This document shows, in pieces, positions 44,139 through 53,062 of a DNA stretch of 64,000 bases. The stretch covers positions 1-64,000 of the forward strand of contig JAEYRN010000062.1 in NCBI GenBank assembly GCA_023435565.1, given 5' to 3'. Within the stretch, counting starts at the first letter, position 1, and each line of letters opens with the position of its first letter. A program made the position numbers and the translations under genes. The notes below the pieces were generated by a model that searched no databases, was not told where the DNA came from, and saw only the letters and a program-made list of their open reading frames with translations. Source of the DNA: Bacillota bacterium (GTDB taxonomy: Bacteria > Bacillota > UBA4882 > UBA8346).

Positions 44139-44888
44139 TTACTCCCCCAGCAAATTGATGCGATGTGCTATTACTCCAGCGCCAAAACCATTATCAATAT
44201 TTACAACCGCAATTCCTCCAGCGCAAGAATTCAACATGCATAGTAAAGGGGCTAAGCCCTTAAAATTGGCACCGTAACCGATACTAGTCGGAACGGCTAT
44301 TACCGGTTTATCGACCAAACCCCCAACCACGCTAGCCAAAGCCCCTTCCATACCGGCAACAACAATTAAAACTCGACAACTATCTATAATATTTTTTTGA
44401 TCAAACAAACGATGAATACCGGCAACTCCTACATCATAGATACGTTCAACATCGCTACCTGAAATTTCTGCGCTGACCGCAGCTTCTTCCGCTACCTTTT
44501 GATCGGCTGTTCCCGCCGAAACAATCCCGATTTTTCCCTTTGTTTTGGTTGGCTTTCGCCATAACGCAATAATTCGCGCTTTTTCAAAGTATTGAACATC
44601 AGGTATTTCTGCTTTTACTTTAATATAAAGTTTTCGGTTGGCTCGAGTAGCCATAATATTTTGGGACTGTCCGGCTAAAGTTTTAAAAATTCCAACGACA
44701 TGTTCCGGGTCTTTACCCGGACAATAAATCACTTCGGCGCTTCCATTCCTTAAACTCCGATGTGAATCTACCTTAGCAAATCCTAAGTTTTGATACGGAA
44801 ACCCGGCAAGTTTTTGAATGACTTCCTCCGGAGTCATTTCCCCATTAGCTATAGAGTTCAACCATATTTCAAGCAATGCTTTATCCAT
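44139..44888 (-). CDS. larB: Nicotinate-dinucleotide carboxylase/hydrolase LarB
   Basis: LarB carboxylates nicotinic acid adenine dinucleotide and hydrolyses it, giving the precursor for the nickel-pincer cofactor. It is a PurE/AIR-carboxylase-like protein of 249 residues: G-I-V-S-A-G-T-A-D-Q near residue 122 and V-P-T-S-I-G-Y-G-A-N-F near 215 are typical, and the N-terminal ~100 residues form the LarB-specific helical domain. larC follows immediately. A parS site and the parB terminator lie just upstream. Confidence 0.93.
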   Translation of the reverse strand: MDKALLEIWLNSIANGEMTPEEVIQKLAGFPYQNLGFAKVDSHRSLRNGSAEVIYCPGKDPEHVVGIFKTLAGQSQNIMATRANRKLYIKVKAEIPDVQYFEKARIIALWRKPTKTKGKIGIVSAGTADQKVAEEAAVSAEISGSDVERIYDVGVAGIHRLFDQKNIIDSCRVLIVVAGMEGALASVVGGLVDKPVIAVPTSIGYGANFKGLAPLLCMLNSCAGGIAVVNIDNGFGAGVIAHRINLLGE

Positions 44889-44922
44889 TCATTTCACCAA
44901 TTTGTCTTTTTAGTCTCAAAAC

Positions 44923-44938
44923 TGTTTCACGTGAAACA
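44923..44938. promoter_or_regulatory. parS site (perfect palindrome) downstream of parB
   Basis: TGTTTCACGTGAAACA matches the universal parS consensus exactly. ParB should load here and spread, recruiting SMC and guiding origin segregation. Confidence 0.95.
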
Positions 44939-44972
44939 AGAATAAAAGGTCCTAATTTAGACCTTTATTCTT
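44938..44972 (-). terminator. Terminator of the parA-parB transcript
   Basis: AAGAATAAA-GGTC and GACC-TTTTATTCTT pair around CTAATTTA; the hairpin overlaps the parB stop codon and adjoins the parS site. Confidence 0.7.
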
Positions 44973-45840
44973 GGGTTAATCTTTCACAAAGCCTTTCAAA
45001 ATCTTCATCGGAGTAATAATTTATTTCAATTTTACCTCCGGTGCCTGACGGTTTAATCGTTACCTTTGTTCCCAGAGAAAGCTGTAATTCTTCTTCTAGT
45101 TCCAATACGTTTGGATCGCGGTTCGATTTGGCGTCAGTCTTTTGATTTGACTTTTTCGTTTCACGTGAAACGTTGTTGGGATTAACTAGTTGCTTAATTA
45201 AATCTTCAGCTTGTCGAACTGATAGTTGTTCGTTTTGAATTGTTTGCCAAACCCGTATTTGTTCTTCGGTGGTGTTTAAGCTTAATAGCGGTCGAGCGTG
45301 GCCCATTGTGAGAGTCCCTTTCGCCAGTTCGGATTGAACTATAGTCGGTAAATTTAAAAGACGAAGGGTGTTTGCAATTGCCGGACGGCTGCGTCCAACT
45401 CTTTTAGCGATTTCTTCTTGAGTTAGGGTGAATTCATCCATTAAACGTCGATAGGCTTCTGCTTCTTCAATTGGGTTTAGGTCTTCCCGTTGTAAATTTT
45501 CAACCAAAGCCACTTCCATCATGGTTTGGTCGGTCATTTCTCGAATAACAATTGGTACTTCGGTGAGTCCAACTAATTTAGAAGCTCTTAGTCTTCGTTC
45601 CCCGGCAATTAATTGATATTTGCCTTGATACTCTCTAACTAATAATGGTTGAATGATGCCATGTAATCGAATTGATTCCGCTAGCTCGTTAAGCTTTTCA
45701 TCGGAAAATTCTTTGCGAGGCTGATAGGGGTTGGGCACTATCAGGTTAATATCGACTACTTGTTGAGCGTCAAGGTTTTCTTCTTCTAATTCGGGAATTA
45801 AAGCGCCCAAACCTTTCCCAAGGCCTCGGTTTTTATTCAT
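44965..45840 (-). CDS. parB: Chromosome partitioning protein ParB (Spo0J)
   Basis: A 291-residue CTPase clamp that binds parS. The N-terminus R-G-L-G-K-G-L-G-A-L-I-P is classical. The CTP-binding G-E-R-R-x-R-A box (A-G-E-R-R-L-R-A-S) is near residue 80, the helix-turn-helix region (T-Q-E-E-I-A-K-R-V-G-R-S-R) is near 145, and a C-terminal dimerisation domain follows. It overlaps parA by 8 bases. A second parS lies inside its own coding sequence and encodes N-V-S-R-E-T. Confidence 0.97.
   Translation of the reverse strand: MNKNRGLGKGLGALIPELEEENLDAQQVVDINLIVPNPYQPRKEFSDEKLNELAESIRLHGIIQPLLVREYQGKYQLIAGERRLRASKLVGLTEVPIVIREMTDQTMMEVALVENLQREDLNPIEEAEAYRRLMDEFTLTQEEIAKRVGRSRPAIANTLRLLNLPTIVQSELAKGTLTMGHARPLLSLNTTEEQIRVWQTIQNEQLSVRQAEDLIKQLVNPNNVSRETKKSNQKTDAKSNRDPNVLELEEELQLSLGTKVTIKPSGTGGKIEINYYSDEDFERLCERLTQE
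45157..45172. promoter_or_regulatory. parS site inside parB
   Basis: CGTTTCACGTGAAACG has the parS core TTTCACGTGAAA with a symmetrical change in the outermost base pair. Its position inside parB resembles the Bacillus subtilis arrangement. Confidence 0.92.
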
Positions 45841-46594
45841 TGGCCATCACTTCCTTTGCCAATTCAATGTAAGCTTCAGCTCCTTTAGACTTTTCATCAT
45901 ATAAGGTAATTGGAAGGCCAAAGCTAGGAGCTTCGCTGAGTCGGATGTTTCTGGGGATAATTGTTCGGTAAACTTTGTCTTGGAAGTAGCGTCGTACTTC
46001 ATCGGTAACCTGAGAAGAAAGGTTGGTTCGATTGTCATACATAGTTAATACAACGCCTTCGATTTGCAAATCGGGGTTTGAGTATTTTTGAACTAATTGA
46101 ATTGTTTTCATCAATTGACTTAGTCCTTCTAATGCGTAATATTCGCATTGAATAGGAACGACAATTGAGTCCGCAGCGGCCAAAGAATTAATTGTTAAAT
46201 TTCCAAGGGATGGCGGGCAATCAATTAAAATGTAATCGAAGTCTTTTTTAATCGGTTCAATAGCCCTTTTAAGCCTTTGGTCCCGCGCCATCATTCCTAC
46301 TAGTTCTGCTTCGGCTCCAGCCAGTCTGATTGTGGCTGGTGCAATTTTTAATCCTTCAACTTGGGTTTGAATTAAAACCTCATCTAAGGGAATTTCATTA
46401 ATTAATACATCATAGATACATTTCTTAATTTCGCCTTTTTTTAATCCAATCCCGCTGGTGGAGTTCCCTTGGGGATCATGATCGATAACTAAAACTTTAC
46501 GTTTATTTTGTGCTAAACAAGTACCCAAATTAACAGCAGTGGTGGTTTTTCCAACACCACCTTTTTGATTGGCGATTGCAATGACTTTTCCCAT
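45833..46594 (-). CDS. parA: Chromosome partitioning ATPase ParA (Soj)
   Basis: A 253-residue ParA ATPase that drives origin movement with ParB. The deviant Walker A is A-N-Q-K-G-G-V-G-K-T-T-T near residues 8-19, Walker A' is D-H-D-P-Q-G-N near 39, and Walker B is I-L-I-D-C-P-P-S near 120. I choose ATG 46594 because AGGAAGG lies 7 bases upstream and homologs start M-G-K-V-I-A-I. The frame is open for 46 further codons to an ATG at 46732 that also has a usable site (AAAAGGTG), so an extended form is possible. It overlaps parB by 8 bases. Confidence 0.96.
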   Translation of the reverse strand: MGKVIAIANQKGGVGKTTTAVNLGTCLAQNKRKVLVIDHDPQGNSTSGIGLKKGEIKKCIYDVLINEIPLDEVLIQTQVEGLKIAPATIRLAGAEAELVGMMARDQRLKRAIEPIKKDFDYILIDCPPSLGNLTINSLAAADSIVVPIQCEYYALEGLSQLMKTIQLVQKYSNPDLQIEGVVLTMYDNRTNLSSQVTDEVRRYFQDKVYRTIIPRNIRLSEAPSFGLPITLYDEKSKGAEAYIELAKEVMANE

Positions 46595-47045
46595 ACTTAA
46601 ACCTTCCTCTCTCCAACCCCTTACGGTTTGATAATTGGGGTGGCTCCGAAGTGTTTCCAATTCGGTGTTCAACAATTCATATGCTCTTTGCCGTAATGTT
46701 TCCAATGATTTTTTTGATGAGCGCTTCATCATTGTTCACCTTTTTTCCCTTCGGGCTACTTTGATCTTTTTCGAGATGGAGGGTAATCTTCCTTCTTAAT
46801 TACTTAACTTTCTTAAATGAAAATTCGGCTACAGTGGTTTTTTAAACATAAATAAATTTTGATTATGATTTTAGGTAGTCCCACCTCGGCTAAGCGAGAA
46901 TCATGAGGATGAAAATGATTTTTTTTAGGTCGTGTTCGTGCATGGATTTTAAATTTACCGTTTTTTGATTACGATTACGCCCACGAGCAAGGTTTTGAAG
47001 AACCTGTTTTATGGATTATAAAAACATCGTTGTTTTTCTTTGAAA
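46595..47045. other. Gap between rsmG and parA
   Basis: About 450 bases. The first 138 (46595-46732) may encode an N-terminal extension of ParA or a 46-residue leader peptide. The rest has no credible frame. A weak hairpin, AAAAACA/TGTTTTT near 47024-47041, lies just after the rsmG stop and may terminate that transcript on the minus strand. Confidence 0.5.
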
Positions 47046-47765
47046 TCAAATTGGTTTCTTATGTGGGATTCCGGATTTACGAGGAAAAACGGATGATGTT
47101 TGAATTGTTTTTTGTAGTATAATCAATTCACGTGAGCCAAAATTATAGGGTAGTGAAAAAGATTTAGCCTCAATTAATTCGGCCCCTAGCGATTGTATTG
47201 CTTTTGCGCCTTTGATAATCTCATTTTCAGCTTCTTTTCCTTTATAATAAATGGCCGATCCATATAATCTAACGAATGGTATAGTCAATTCAACCAAGAT
47301 ATTTAAGGGGGCCACTGCGCGAGCAACTACCAAATCATATTGTTCCCTGTGTGCCTTTTGTCTAGCGATTTCTTCAGCTCTTCCCCAAATAACGTTGAGG
47401 TTTTGGAGACCTAGTTGTTGGCTAGCTTCAATCTGAAAGTTTACCTTCTTTTGAGTGGCTTCTAAGGATATTATGGATTTTGAAGGATTACTAATAGCCA
47501 AAGGAATACTTGGAATTCCTGCCCCGCTTCCCACATCAATAACGGTATGTGCTGATTTAAACTGTGGAGTAGTCATGATTACCAAGGAATCATAAATATG
47601 CTTCACCATCGCTTCATTGCAATCTGTAATTGAGGTGAGATTAACAAATTGGTTGGCAGTTAATAGAATATTAATGTATCTTTCCAATAAACTTACCTGT
47701 TTATCAGAAAGATTAATTTTAATTTCATCCAGCAAAGTGGCTAGATTAACTTGGGTGCTGTTCAT
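47046..47765 (-). CDS. rsmG: 16S rRNA (guanine-N7)-methyltransferase RsmG
   Basis: RsmG methylates G527 (E. coli numbering) of 16S rRNA using SAM. The SAM-binding I-D-V-G-S-G-A-G-I-P-S-I-P-L-A motif is near residue 72, the N-terminus has Y-I-N-I-L-L-T-A-N-Q-F-V-N-L-T-S, and the C-terminus F-P-R-K-S-G-I-P-H-K-K-P is canonical. Length is 239. It overlaps mnmG by four bases (ATGA), the standard gidA-gidB order near the origin. Confidence 0.96.
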   Translation of the reverse strand: MNSTQVNLATLLDEIKINLSDKQVSLLERYINILLTANQFVNLTSITDCNEAMVKHIYDSLVIMTTPQFKSAHTVIDVGSGAGIPSIPLAISNPSKSIISLEATQKKVNFQIEASQQLGLQNLNVIWGRAEEIARQKAHREQYDLVVARAVAPLNILVELTIPFVRLYGSAIYYKGKEAENEIIKGAKAIQSLGAELIEAKSFSLPYNFGSRELIILQKTIQTSSVFPRKSGIPHKKPI

Positions 47766-49630
47766 TGTAGCTCCTTTTGGTTTTCCAAATAAAATAACAA
47801 GGCAGTTAAATCTGCCGGATTTACCCCACTTATCCTAGAGGCTTGACCCAAGGTGCTTGGTTGAAATTTTACTAATTTTTCACGGGCCTCACGCGCCAAA
47901 TTAGTTACTAAGCTATAATCTAAAGTTTCGGGTATCTTTTTGGTTTCGAGATTTAGTAAACGTTTTACTTGATCCTGCTCTTTCTCCAAATAACCCTGAT
48001 ACTTATAACGAGTACTAATCTCATTAGCGTCGCTTTCAATAAATTCAAGCTCCGGAATTAGTTTTTTAAGAAATTCCGGTCCTATTTCAGGCCGTTTTAA
48101 TATATCAGCGATACTAAACTTATTTTTTGGAACAGCTATATTATGTTCGATAAAAGTTTGCCGGACATTAGCATCCGGGTTAAGTGAAGTTTTTTCGAAT
48201 ATTTGTTGTAAATGTTCAATTCGATGATACTTAGATTCAAACAGTTTGCTTTGCTTATCATCGATTAACCCGGTTTGGATTCCATAGGGAGTAAGCCTCT
48301 GATCAGCATTATCCGAACGAAGGGTTAATCGGAATTCAGCGCGGGAGGTTAATATCCGGTATGGTTCCTGGCTTTCCTTAGTAACCAAATCATCAATTAA
48401 TACTCCAATATATGCTTCGGAGCGTTTTAAAACTAACGGTGCATTTCCTTGCAAACTTAGAGCTGCATTAATTCCAGCCATTAATCCTTGGGCTGCTGCT
48501 TCTTCATATCCGGAACTGCCATTTATTTGTCCGGCCGCATAAAGACCGGGGACTTTTTTCGTTTCTAAAGATAGCTTTAGTTGGTCTCCGGGTAAATAAT
48601 CATATTCAATAGCATATCCTGGCCTGACAATCTCTAGGTTTTCCAAACCGGGAACGGTTCTTAAAAATATTTCTTGAACCGTCTCGGGGAGACTGGTAGA
48701 GAGCCCGGCAAGATACATTTCATCGGTATTGGCCCCTTCCGGTTCGATAAATACTTGATGTCTATCTTTGTCAGGAAACTGAATTAATTTACCTTCGATT
48801 GAAGGACAATACCGAGGGCCTACTCCGGTAATTTCACCGCTAAATAGAGCTGCTTCATTAAGATGCTCTTTAATAATACGGTGAGTTTCCGGTTGAGTAT
48901 AAGTAAGCCAACATGAATATTCCTGTCGAATCTGCCAGGGTTCCCAGAAAGAAAAGCCATGTTCGGTATAACCTCCCGGCTGAGGGATCATTTTACTAAA
49001 ATCCAAGGATCTACGCCTAACTCGAGCCGGAGTTCCGGTTTTAAATCTACGAAGTTGTAATCCAAGTCCGGTTATGGAATCAGAAAGACCAACGGCAGGT
49101 AAAAAGCCCATCGGTCCGGAAGCATAATTTAATTTTCCCATAAAGATTCTACCTTTTAAAAAAGTACCGGTAGCAAGGATCACAGCTTGCGCAAAAAACT
49201 TTAATCCGGTTCGTGTCCTGACTCCACTTGCTCTTCCATGAGAATCCAGTAGGATTTCATCAACTTCAGCCTGTCGAATAGATAAAAGAGGCTGTCTTTC
49301 CAGTTCCGATTGCATTTCCAATTGATATAGAAGTTTATCGGCTTGAGCCCGTAAAGCCCACACGGCAGGGCCTTTTTGGGTATTTAATAGGCGCATTTGG
49401 AGATAAGTCCGGTCGATTACTCGTCCCATCGCTCCTCCAAGAGCGTCTATTTCCCTTACCAAGTGGCCTTTTGCAGGGCCTCCAATAGAAGGATTACAGG
49501 GCATAAGGGCAATATTATTAAAATTCAAAGTAAAAAGAAGGGTACGGAAACCCATCTTTGAAGCGGCCAAGGCAGCTTCACAACCGGCATGGCCGGCTCC
49601 GATTACAATTATATCAAATCGCTCTTCCAT
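47762..49630 (-). CDS. mnmG: tRNA U34 carboxymethylaminomethyl-modifying enzyme MnmG, copy 1
   Basis: MnmG, with MnmE, modifies the wobble uridine of several tRNAs using FAD and methylene-THF. This copy (622 residues) has the FAD motif I-G-A-G-H-A-G-C-E-A-A near residue 9, the catalytic cysteine region P-C-N-P-S-I-G-G-P-A-K-G-H-L-V near 44, T-G-T-P-A-R near 208, and G-P-R-Y-C-P-S-I-E with the second cysteine near 275. The C-terminal R-I-S-G-V-N-P-A-D domain is intact. It overlaps a second, divergent mnmG gene by 17 bases and rsmG by 4. Its ribosome site (AAAGGAG) is rather far, about 15 bases, from the ATG. Confidence 0.95.
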   Translation of the reverse strand: MEERFDIIVIGAGHAGCEAALAASKMGFRTLLFTLNFNNIALMPCNPSIGGPAKGHLVREIDALGGAMGRVIDRTYLQMRLLNTQKGPAVWALRAQADKLLYQLEMQSELERQPLLSIRQAEVDEILLDSHGRASGVRTRTGLKFFAQAVILATGTFLKGRIFMGKLNYASGPMGFLPAVGLSDSITGLGLQLRRFKTGTPARVRRRSLDFSKMIPQPGGYTEHGFSFWEPWQIRQEYSCWLTYTQPETHRIIKEHLNEAALFSGEITGVGPRYCPSIEGKLIQFPDKDRHQVFIEPEGANTDEMYLAGLSTSLPETVQEIFLRTVPGLENLEIVRPGYAIEYDYLPGDQLKLSLETKKVPGLYAAGQINGSSGYEEAAAQGLMAGINAALSLQGNAPLVLKRSEAYIGVLIDDLVTKESQEPYRILTSRAEFRLTLRSDNADQRLTPYGIQTGLIDDKQSKLFESKYHRIEHLQQIFEKTSLNPDANVRQTFIEHNIAVPKNKFSIADILKRPEIGPEFLKKLIPELEFIESDANEISTRYKYQGYLEKEQDQVKRLLNLETKKIPETLDYSLVTNLAREAREKLVKFQPSTLGQASRISGVNPADLTALLFYLENQKELQ

Positions 49631-51494
49631 AACTGGTTAAAGGATCTCCTTTGGTTGAATTCAAATTTATTAGTAAAACCGTACGATCGCTAGTTTCGAG
49701 CCCCGATATACGAAACGCCTGTCCTAATGAAACAGGCCGGATCATCTCCAGTTTTCGAAGTCCCGCTTCGGTCAAACCTTTTAAATTCTTATAATTAAAA
49801 TCGGTTGGTATTTTAATTGCCTCCAATTTTTGATGTTCTTTTCTTTGAGCGGATTGTCTTTCTAAATACCCGGCCAATTTAATTTCGGTCCAAATATACT
49901 CTCGAATCGGTTGGGGGAATTTGTTTAATTCCTCAAATAGTGATATTAACAACTGATCGGTTGCTTCAGGCCGTAAAGCTAGTTCTGATAGTCGATAGCT
50001 GCGTTTAACGGATAAATCTTTTATATTACGACAAAGAGAACTGTCTGGTTTTACCTTAGTTTTAACAACCATTTCTTTAAAAGTGTCCGCCTGGTTGATT
50101 AAGTCTAATAATCTTCCTTGTTGTTGATCGTTGTATAAGCCTAACTCGCAACCTTTTTGGCCCAACCTGAATAACGCATTATCAAGTCTTAAAAATAATC
50201 GAAACTCAGCAAATGAAGTCATCATTCGGTATGGTTCCTCAGTCCCTTTTGTGACCAAGTCGTCGATTAATACTCCAATATATGAACTGCTTCGATCAGG
50301 AATAAAAGGAGCCAGTCCATTTATTTTGCGGACTGCATTTATACCGGCTATTAAACCCTGGACAGCCGCTTCTTCATAACCGGAAGTGCCGTTGATCTGA
50401 CCGGCAGAAAATAAGTTCTCGATTACTTTTGATTCGAGGCTTGGTCCAAATTGAAATGAGTCCAAGCAATCATATTCAACCGCATAACCGGGCCGGATTA
50501 TTTCAGCTTTTTCTAAGCCCGGTATGGAAGCTAGTATTTGTTCCTGGACCAATTCTGGCATGGCAGTAGTGAGCCCTAATAAATACATCTCCTCGGTTGA
50601 TTCACTTTCAGGTTCTAAAAAAATCAAATGATCGGTTTTCTCAGAAAATTTTAATACTTTCCGATCGATTGAAGGGCAGAAATGTGGCCCTTTGCCTGTA
50701 ACTGACCCGGATTGAATCGGTGATTGCTCAAGATTATCTTGAATAATTCGAATAGTTTCAGGAGTAGTAGTTGTGTACCAGCAAGGTTGTTGAGCTCTTT
50801 TTTTAAGTAATCCTTCCCATGAAAAACCCCACTCCTGCTCTTGTAAAGCTTGGGGCGTTAACTTGGAAAAATCGACTGAACGGCGATGGATTCTTGGTGG
50901 AGTTGCTGTTTGAAAGCGGCGAAGCTTTATGCCAAGCTTTGCAAGGTTGGCACTAAGCTCCATTGCCGCAGGTTCGCCTTGTCTACCTCCTTGATAACGG
51001 TTCTCCCCCATAACAATGATACCACCCAAAAAGGTCCCGGTAGCTAAAAGAACAGTCTGCGCCGAATAAGTTCGTCCTGATTTTAAAATTACGCCGTTCA
51101 CCCGTTGGTTCGAAACGGTAATTTCCTTAACAATTCCTTGTTTAAGGGTGATATTTGGTTCTCTTTCAAGTCTTAAAGTCATTTCAGTTTGATATGCTTT
51201 TTTATCGGCTTGAGCTCGAAGAGCCGCTACCGCTGGTCCGCGGCTTTCATTAATATGTCGTATATTTAAATAAGTTTGGTCTATTACCCGTCCCATTTCT
51301 CCACCCAAAGCATCGAGTTCTTTAACCAAATGACTTTTAGCTGCTGGGCCGCCAATTGCCGGATTACATGACATAGTCCCGATTGAGTCGGGGGAAATGG
51401 TTATTATTAGAGTTTTAGCGCCTAATCTAGCTGCGGCCAAGGCTGCCTCGCAACCGGCATGGCCTGCTCCGACCACTATTAGATCATAATCCAA
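49614..51494 (-). CDS. MnmG paralog, copy 2
   Basis: A second MnmG-type flavoprotein of about 626 residues directly upstream of copy 1. It keeps V-G-A-G-H-A-G-C-E-A-A, both cysteines (M-S-C-N-P-A-I-G-G near residue 42 and P-H-F-C-P-S-I near 275) and the C-terminal R-I-S-G-L domain. It differs at otherwise constant places: P-A-A-K-S-H-L-V with one extra residue instead of K-G-H-L-V, and T-A-T-P-P-R instead of T-G-T-P-P-R. TTG 51494 is the best start, 7 bases after AAAGAGGT; an ATG at 51566 would overlap mnmE. The two copies differ widely in sequence, so this is an old duplication or transfer. Whether it modifies tRNA is unknown. Confidence 0.88.
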   Translation of the reverse strand: MDYDLIVVGAGHAGCEAALAAARLGAKTLIITISPDSIGTMSCNPAIGGPAAKSHLVKELDALGGEMGRVIDQTYLNIRHINESRGPAVAALRAQADKKAYQTEMTLRLEREPNITLKQGIVKEITVSNQRVNGVILKSGRTYSAQTVLLATGTFLGGIIVMGENRYQGGRQGEPAAMELSANLAKLGIKLRRFQTATPPRIHRRSVDFSKLTPQALQEQEWGFSWEGLLKKRAQQPCWYTTTTPETIRIIQDNLEQSPIQSGSVTGKGPHFCPSIDRKVLKFSEKTDHLIFLEPESESTEEMYLLGLTTAMPELVQEQILASIPGLEKAEIIRPGYAVEYDCLDSFQFGPSLESKVIENLFSAGQINGTSGYEEAAVQGLIAGINAVRKINGLAPFIPDRSSSYIGVLIDDLVTKGTEEPYRMMTSFAEFRLFLRLDNALFRLGQKGCELGLYNDQQQGRLLDLINQADTFKEMVVKTKVKPDSSLCRNIKDLSVKRSYRLSELALRPEATDQLLISLFEELNKFPQPIREYIWTEIKLAGYLERQSAQRKEHQKLEAIKIPTDFNYKNLKGLTEAGLRKLEMIRPVSLGQAFRISGLETSDRTVLLINLNSTKGDPLTSYGRAI

Positions 51495-51531
51495 TTTATT
51501 ACCTCTTTCCAAATAATGTTTGAATATTAAT

Positions 51532-52914
51532 TCATTTTCCGATACAAAACTGTGCAAAGATTCCATGAATTACTTCATTTGATACATTTTTACCGGAAAT
51601 CAATCCCAAAGAATTCAAGCAGGACCTTAAGTCTACCGCTAATAGATCTTCGCTTCTCCCGAGGGATAAACCGGAAATGAATTCTTCTAAAGCGGAAACT
51701 CCATTTTCTAATGCGTGTTTATGCCTTATTCTCGATAGTAAAGGACGGTCATCTAAGTTGATGCTTCCTAGCCCAACTAATTGAATGATTTTAGCTTCGA
51801 CTTCATTTAATCCTTTCTTAGTTAACAATGATAATTCAATTATTTGATTCGAGTCAAATCCGGTAAGATCTCTTTTTTTTAATTTCTGAGGTAAATCAGT
51901 TTTATTAATAATCACCAATACTTTGCGTTCTGTTATTTTGTCAATTACCCGATTATCTTCAGCGCTCAACGGTTGACTCCCGTCAAGCACTAACAAAATC
52001 AAATCTGCTTGAGCGATATAATCTTCAGTTTTGGAAATTCCAATACGTTCAATAACATTTTCTGTTTCTCTGAGGCCGGCGGTATCGATTAGTCGAATCG
52101 GAACTCCTCGCAATTGTATAGGAGCTTCGATAATATCCCGAGTTGTTCCGGGGATAGGGGTTACTATAGCGCGTTCCTCCTGCAAAAGCTCATTGAGTAA
52201 ACTTGACTTGCCCACATTTGGACGGCCTACTATTACTAATTTAATACCGTCGCGTATTTTTTGTCCTTCATTCACTCCCTCCAGAGTAGAGCTGAGTTTT
52301 TGATGAATGAACGAGGCTTGTTCAAGCATTTGTTCTTTTTGAAGTTCAGGAATGCCTTCCTCCGGAAAATCAAGAGTTGCTTCAATGGTAATCAATATTT
52401 GATAAAGAGCGTTTTCAATTTCAGCCAAAGCTTTAGTCGTTTTACCGGAAAGCTGAGTTAAGGCCAGTTCATGTGATTTTTCAGTTTTAGCTCTGATCAA
52501 GTCAATGATTGACTCGGCCTGGACCAAATCAATTCGGCCATTGAGAAAAGCGCGTTGTGTAAATTCACCGGGTTCAGCCATCCTGGCTCCGTTTTGAAGA
52601 ACAATCTCTAATATTTTGGTGATAAGGTACATTCCTCCATGGGCTTGAATTTCAAGGGTGTCTTCTCCGGTAAAACTTTTTGGTTTTTTTAGATAAAAAA
52701 ATAAAATTTCATCCATTGTTTGTTTTGTACTTGGATTAGTTATCAAACCATGATAAACCTTACGTTCAATAATTTCTGAAAAGGAAACTTTTTTAATGTT
52801 GGTCAATATTTTAAACCCGATTTCGTGAGCGGCGGGACCACTAATTCTAACTATTCCAATCCCCCCTTCGCCAACGGGTGTGGCTATCGCGGCAATGGTA
52901 TCATCAAAAATCAT
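51532..52914 (-). CDS. mnmE: tRNA modification GTPase MnmE
   Basis: MnmE is the GTPase partner of MnmG. An N-terminal THF-binding domain (D-D-T-I-A-A-I-A-T-P-x-G-E-G-G-I-G-I-V-R) is followed by a helical domain with an inserted G domain: G1 G-R-P-N-V-G-K-S-S near residue 218, switch P-I-P-G-T-T-R-D, D-T-A-G, and N-K-T-D. The C-terminus ends F-C-I-G-K, the invariant motif. The ATG at 52914 follows CGGAGGA; the upstream ATG at 52935 has no site. It heads the mnmE-mnmG-mnmG-rsmG series. Confidence 0.97.
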   Translation of the reverse strand: MIFDDTIAAIATPVGEGGIGIVRISGPAAHEIGFKILTNIKKVSFSEIIERKVYHGLITNPSTKQTMDEILFFYLKKPKSFTGEDTLEIQAHGGMYLITKILEIVLQNGARMAEPGEFTQRAFLNGRIDLVQAESIIDLIRAKTEKSHELALTQLSGKTTKALAEIENALYQILITIEATLDFPEEGIPELQKEQMLEQASFIHQKLSSTLEGVNEGQKIRDGIKLVIVGRPNVGKSSLLNELLQEERAIVTPIPGTTRDIIEAPIQLRGVPIRLIDTAGLRETENVIERIGISKTEDYIAQADLILLVLDGSQPLSAEDNRVIDKITERKVLVIINKTDLPQKLKKRDLTGFDSNQIIELSLLTKKGLNEVEAKIIQLVGLGSINLDDRPLLSRIRHKHALENGVSALEEFISGLSLGRSEDLLAVDLRSCLNSLGLISGKNVSNEVIHGIFAQFCIGK

Positions 52915-53032
52915 AATTCCTCCGAAAATAAGCATCTTTTATTTTCCAGAACATCGTTTTTAGTTTAACATAACTTAAGTCATCTTAAAATAGGAGTCGT
53001 TAAGTACAGTATGGTATTAGTTGCTCCACAAT

Positions 53033-53053
53033 AAAAAACCCGGCTAGGCCGGG
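53033..53053 (-). terminator. Terminator after jag
   Basis: On the minus strand CCCGGC-CTA-GCCGGG is followed by TTTTTTATT, 10 bases past the jag stop. It separates the rpmH-to-jag transcript from mnmE. Confidence 0.9.
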
Positions 53054-53062
53054 ATAATTGTT

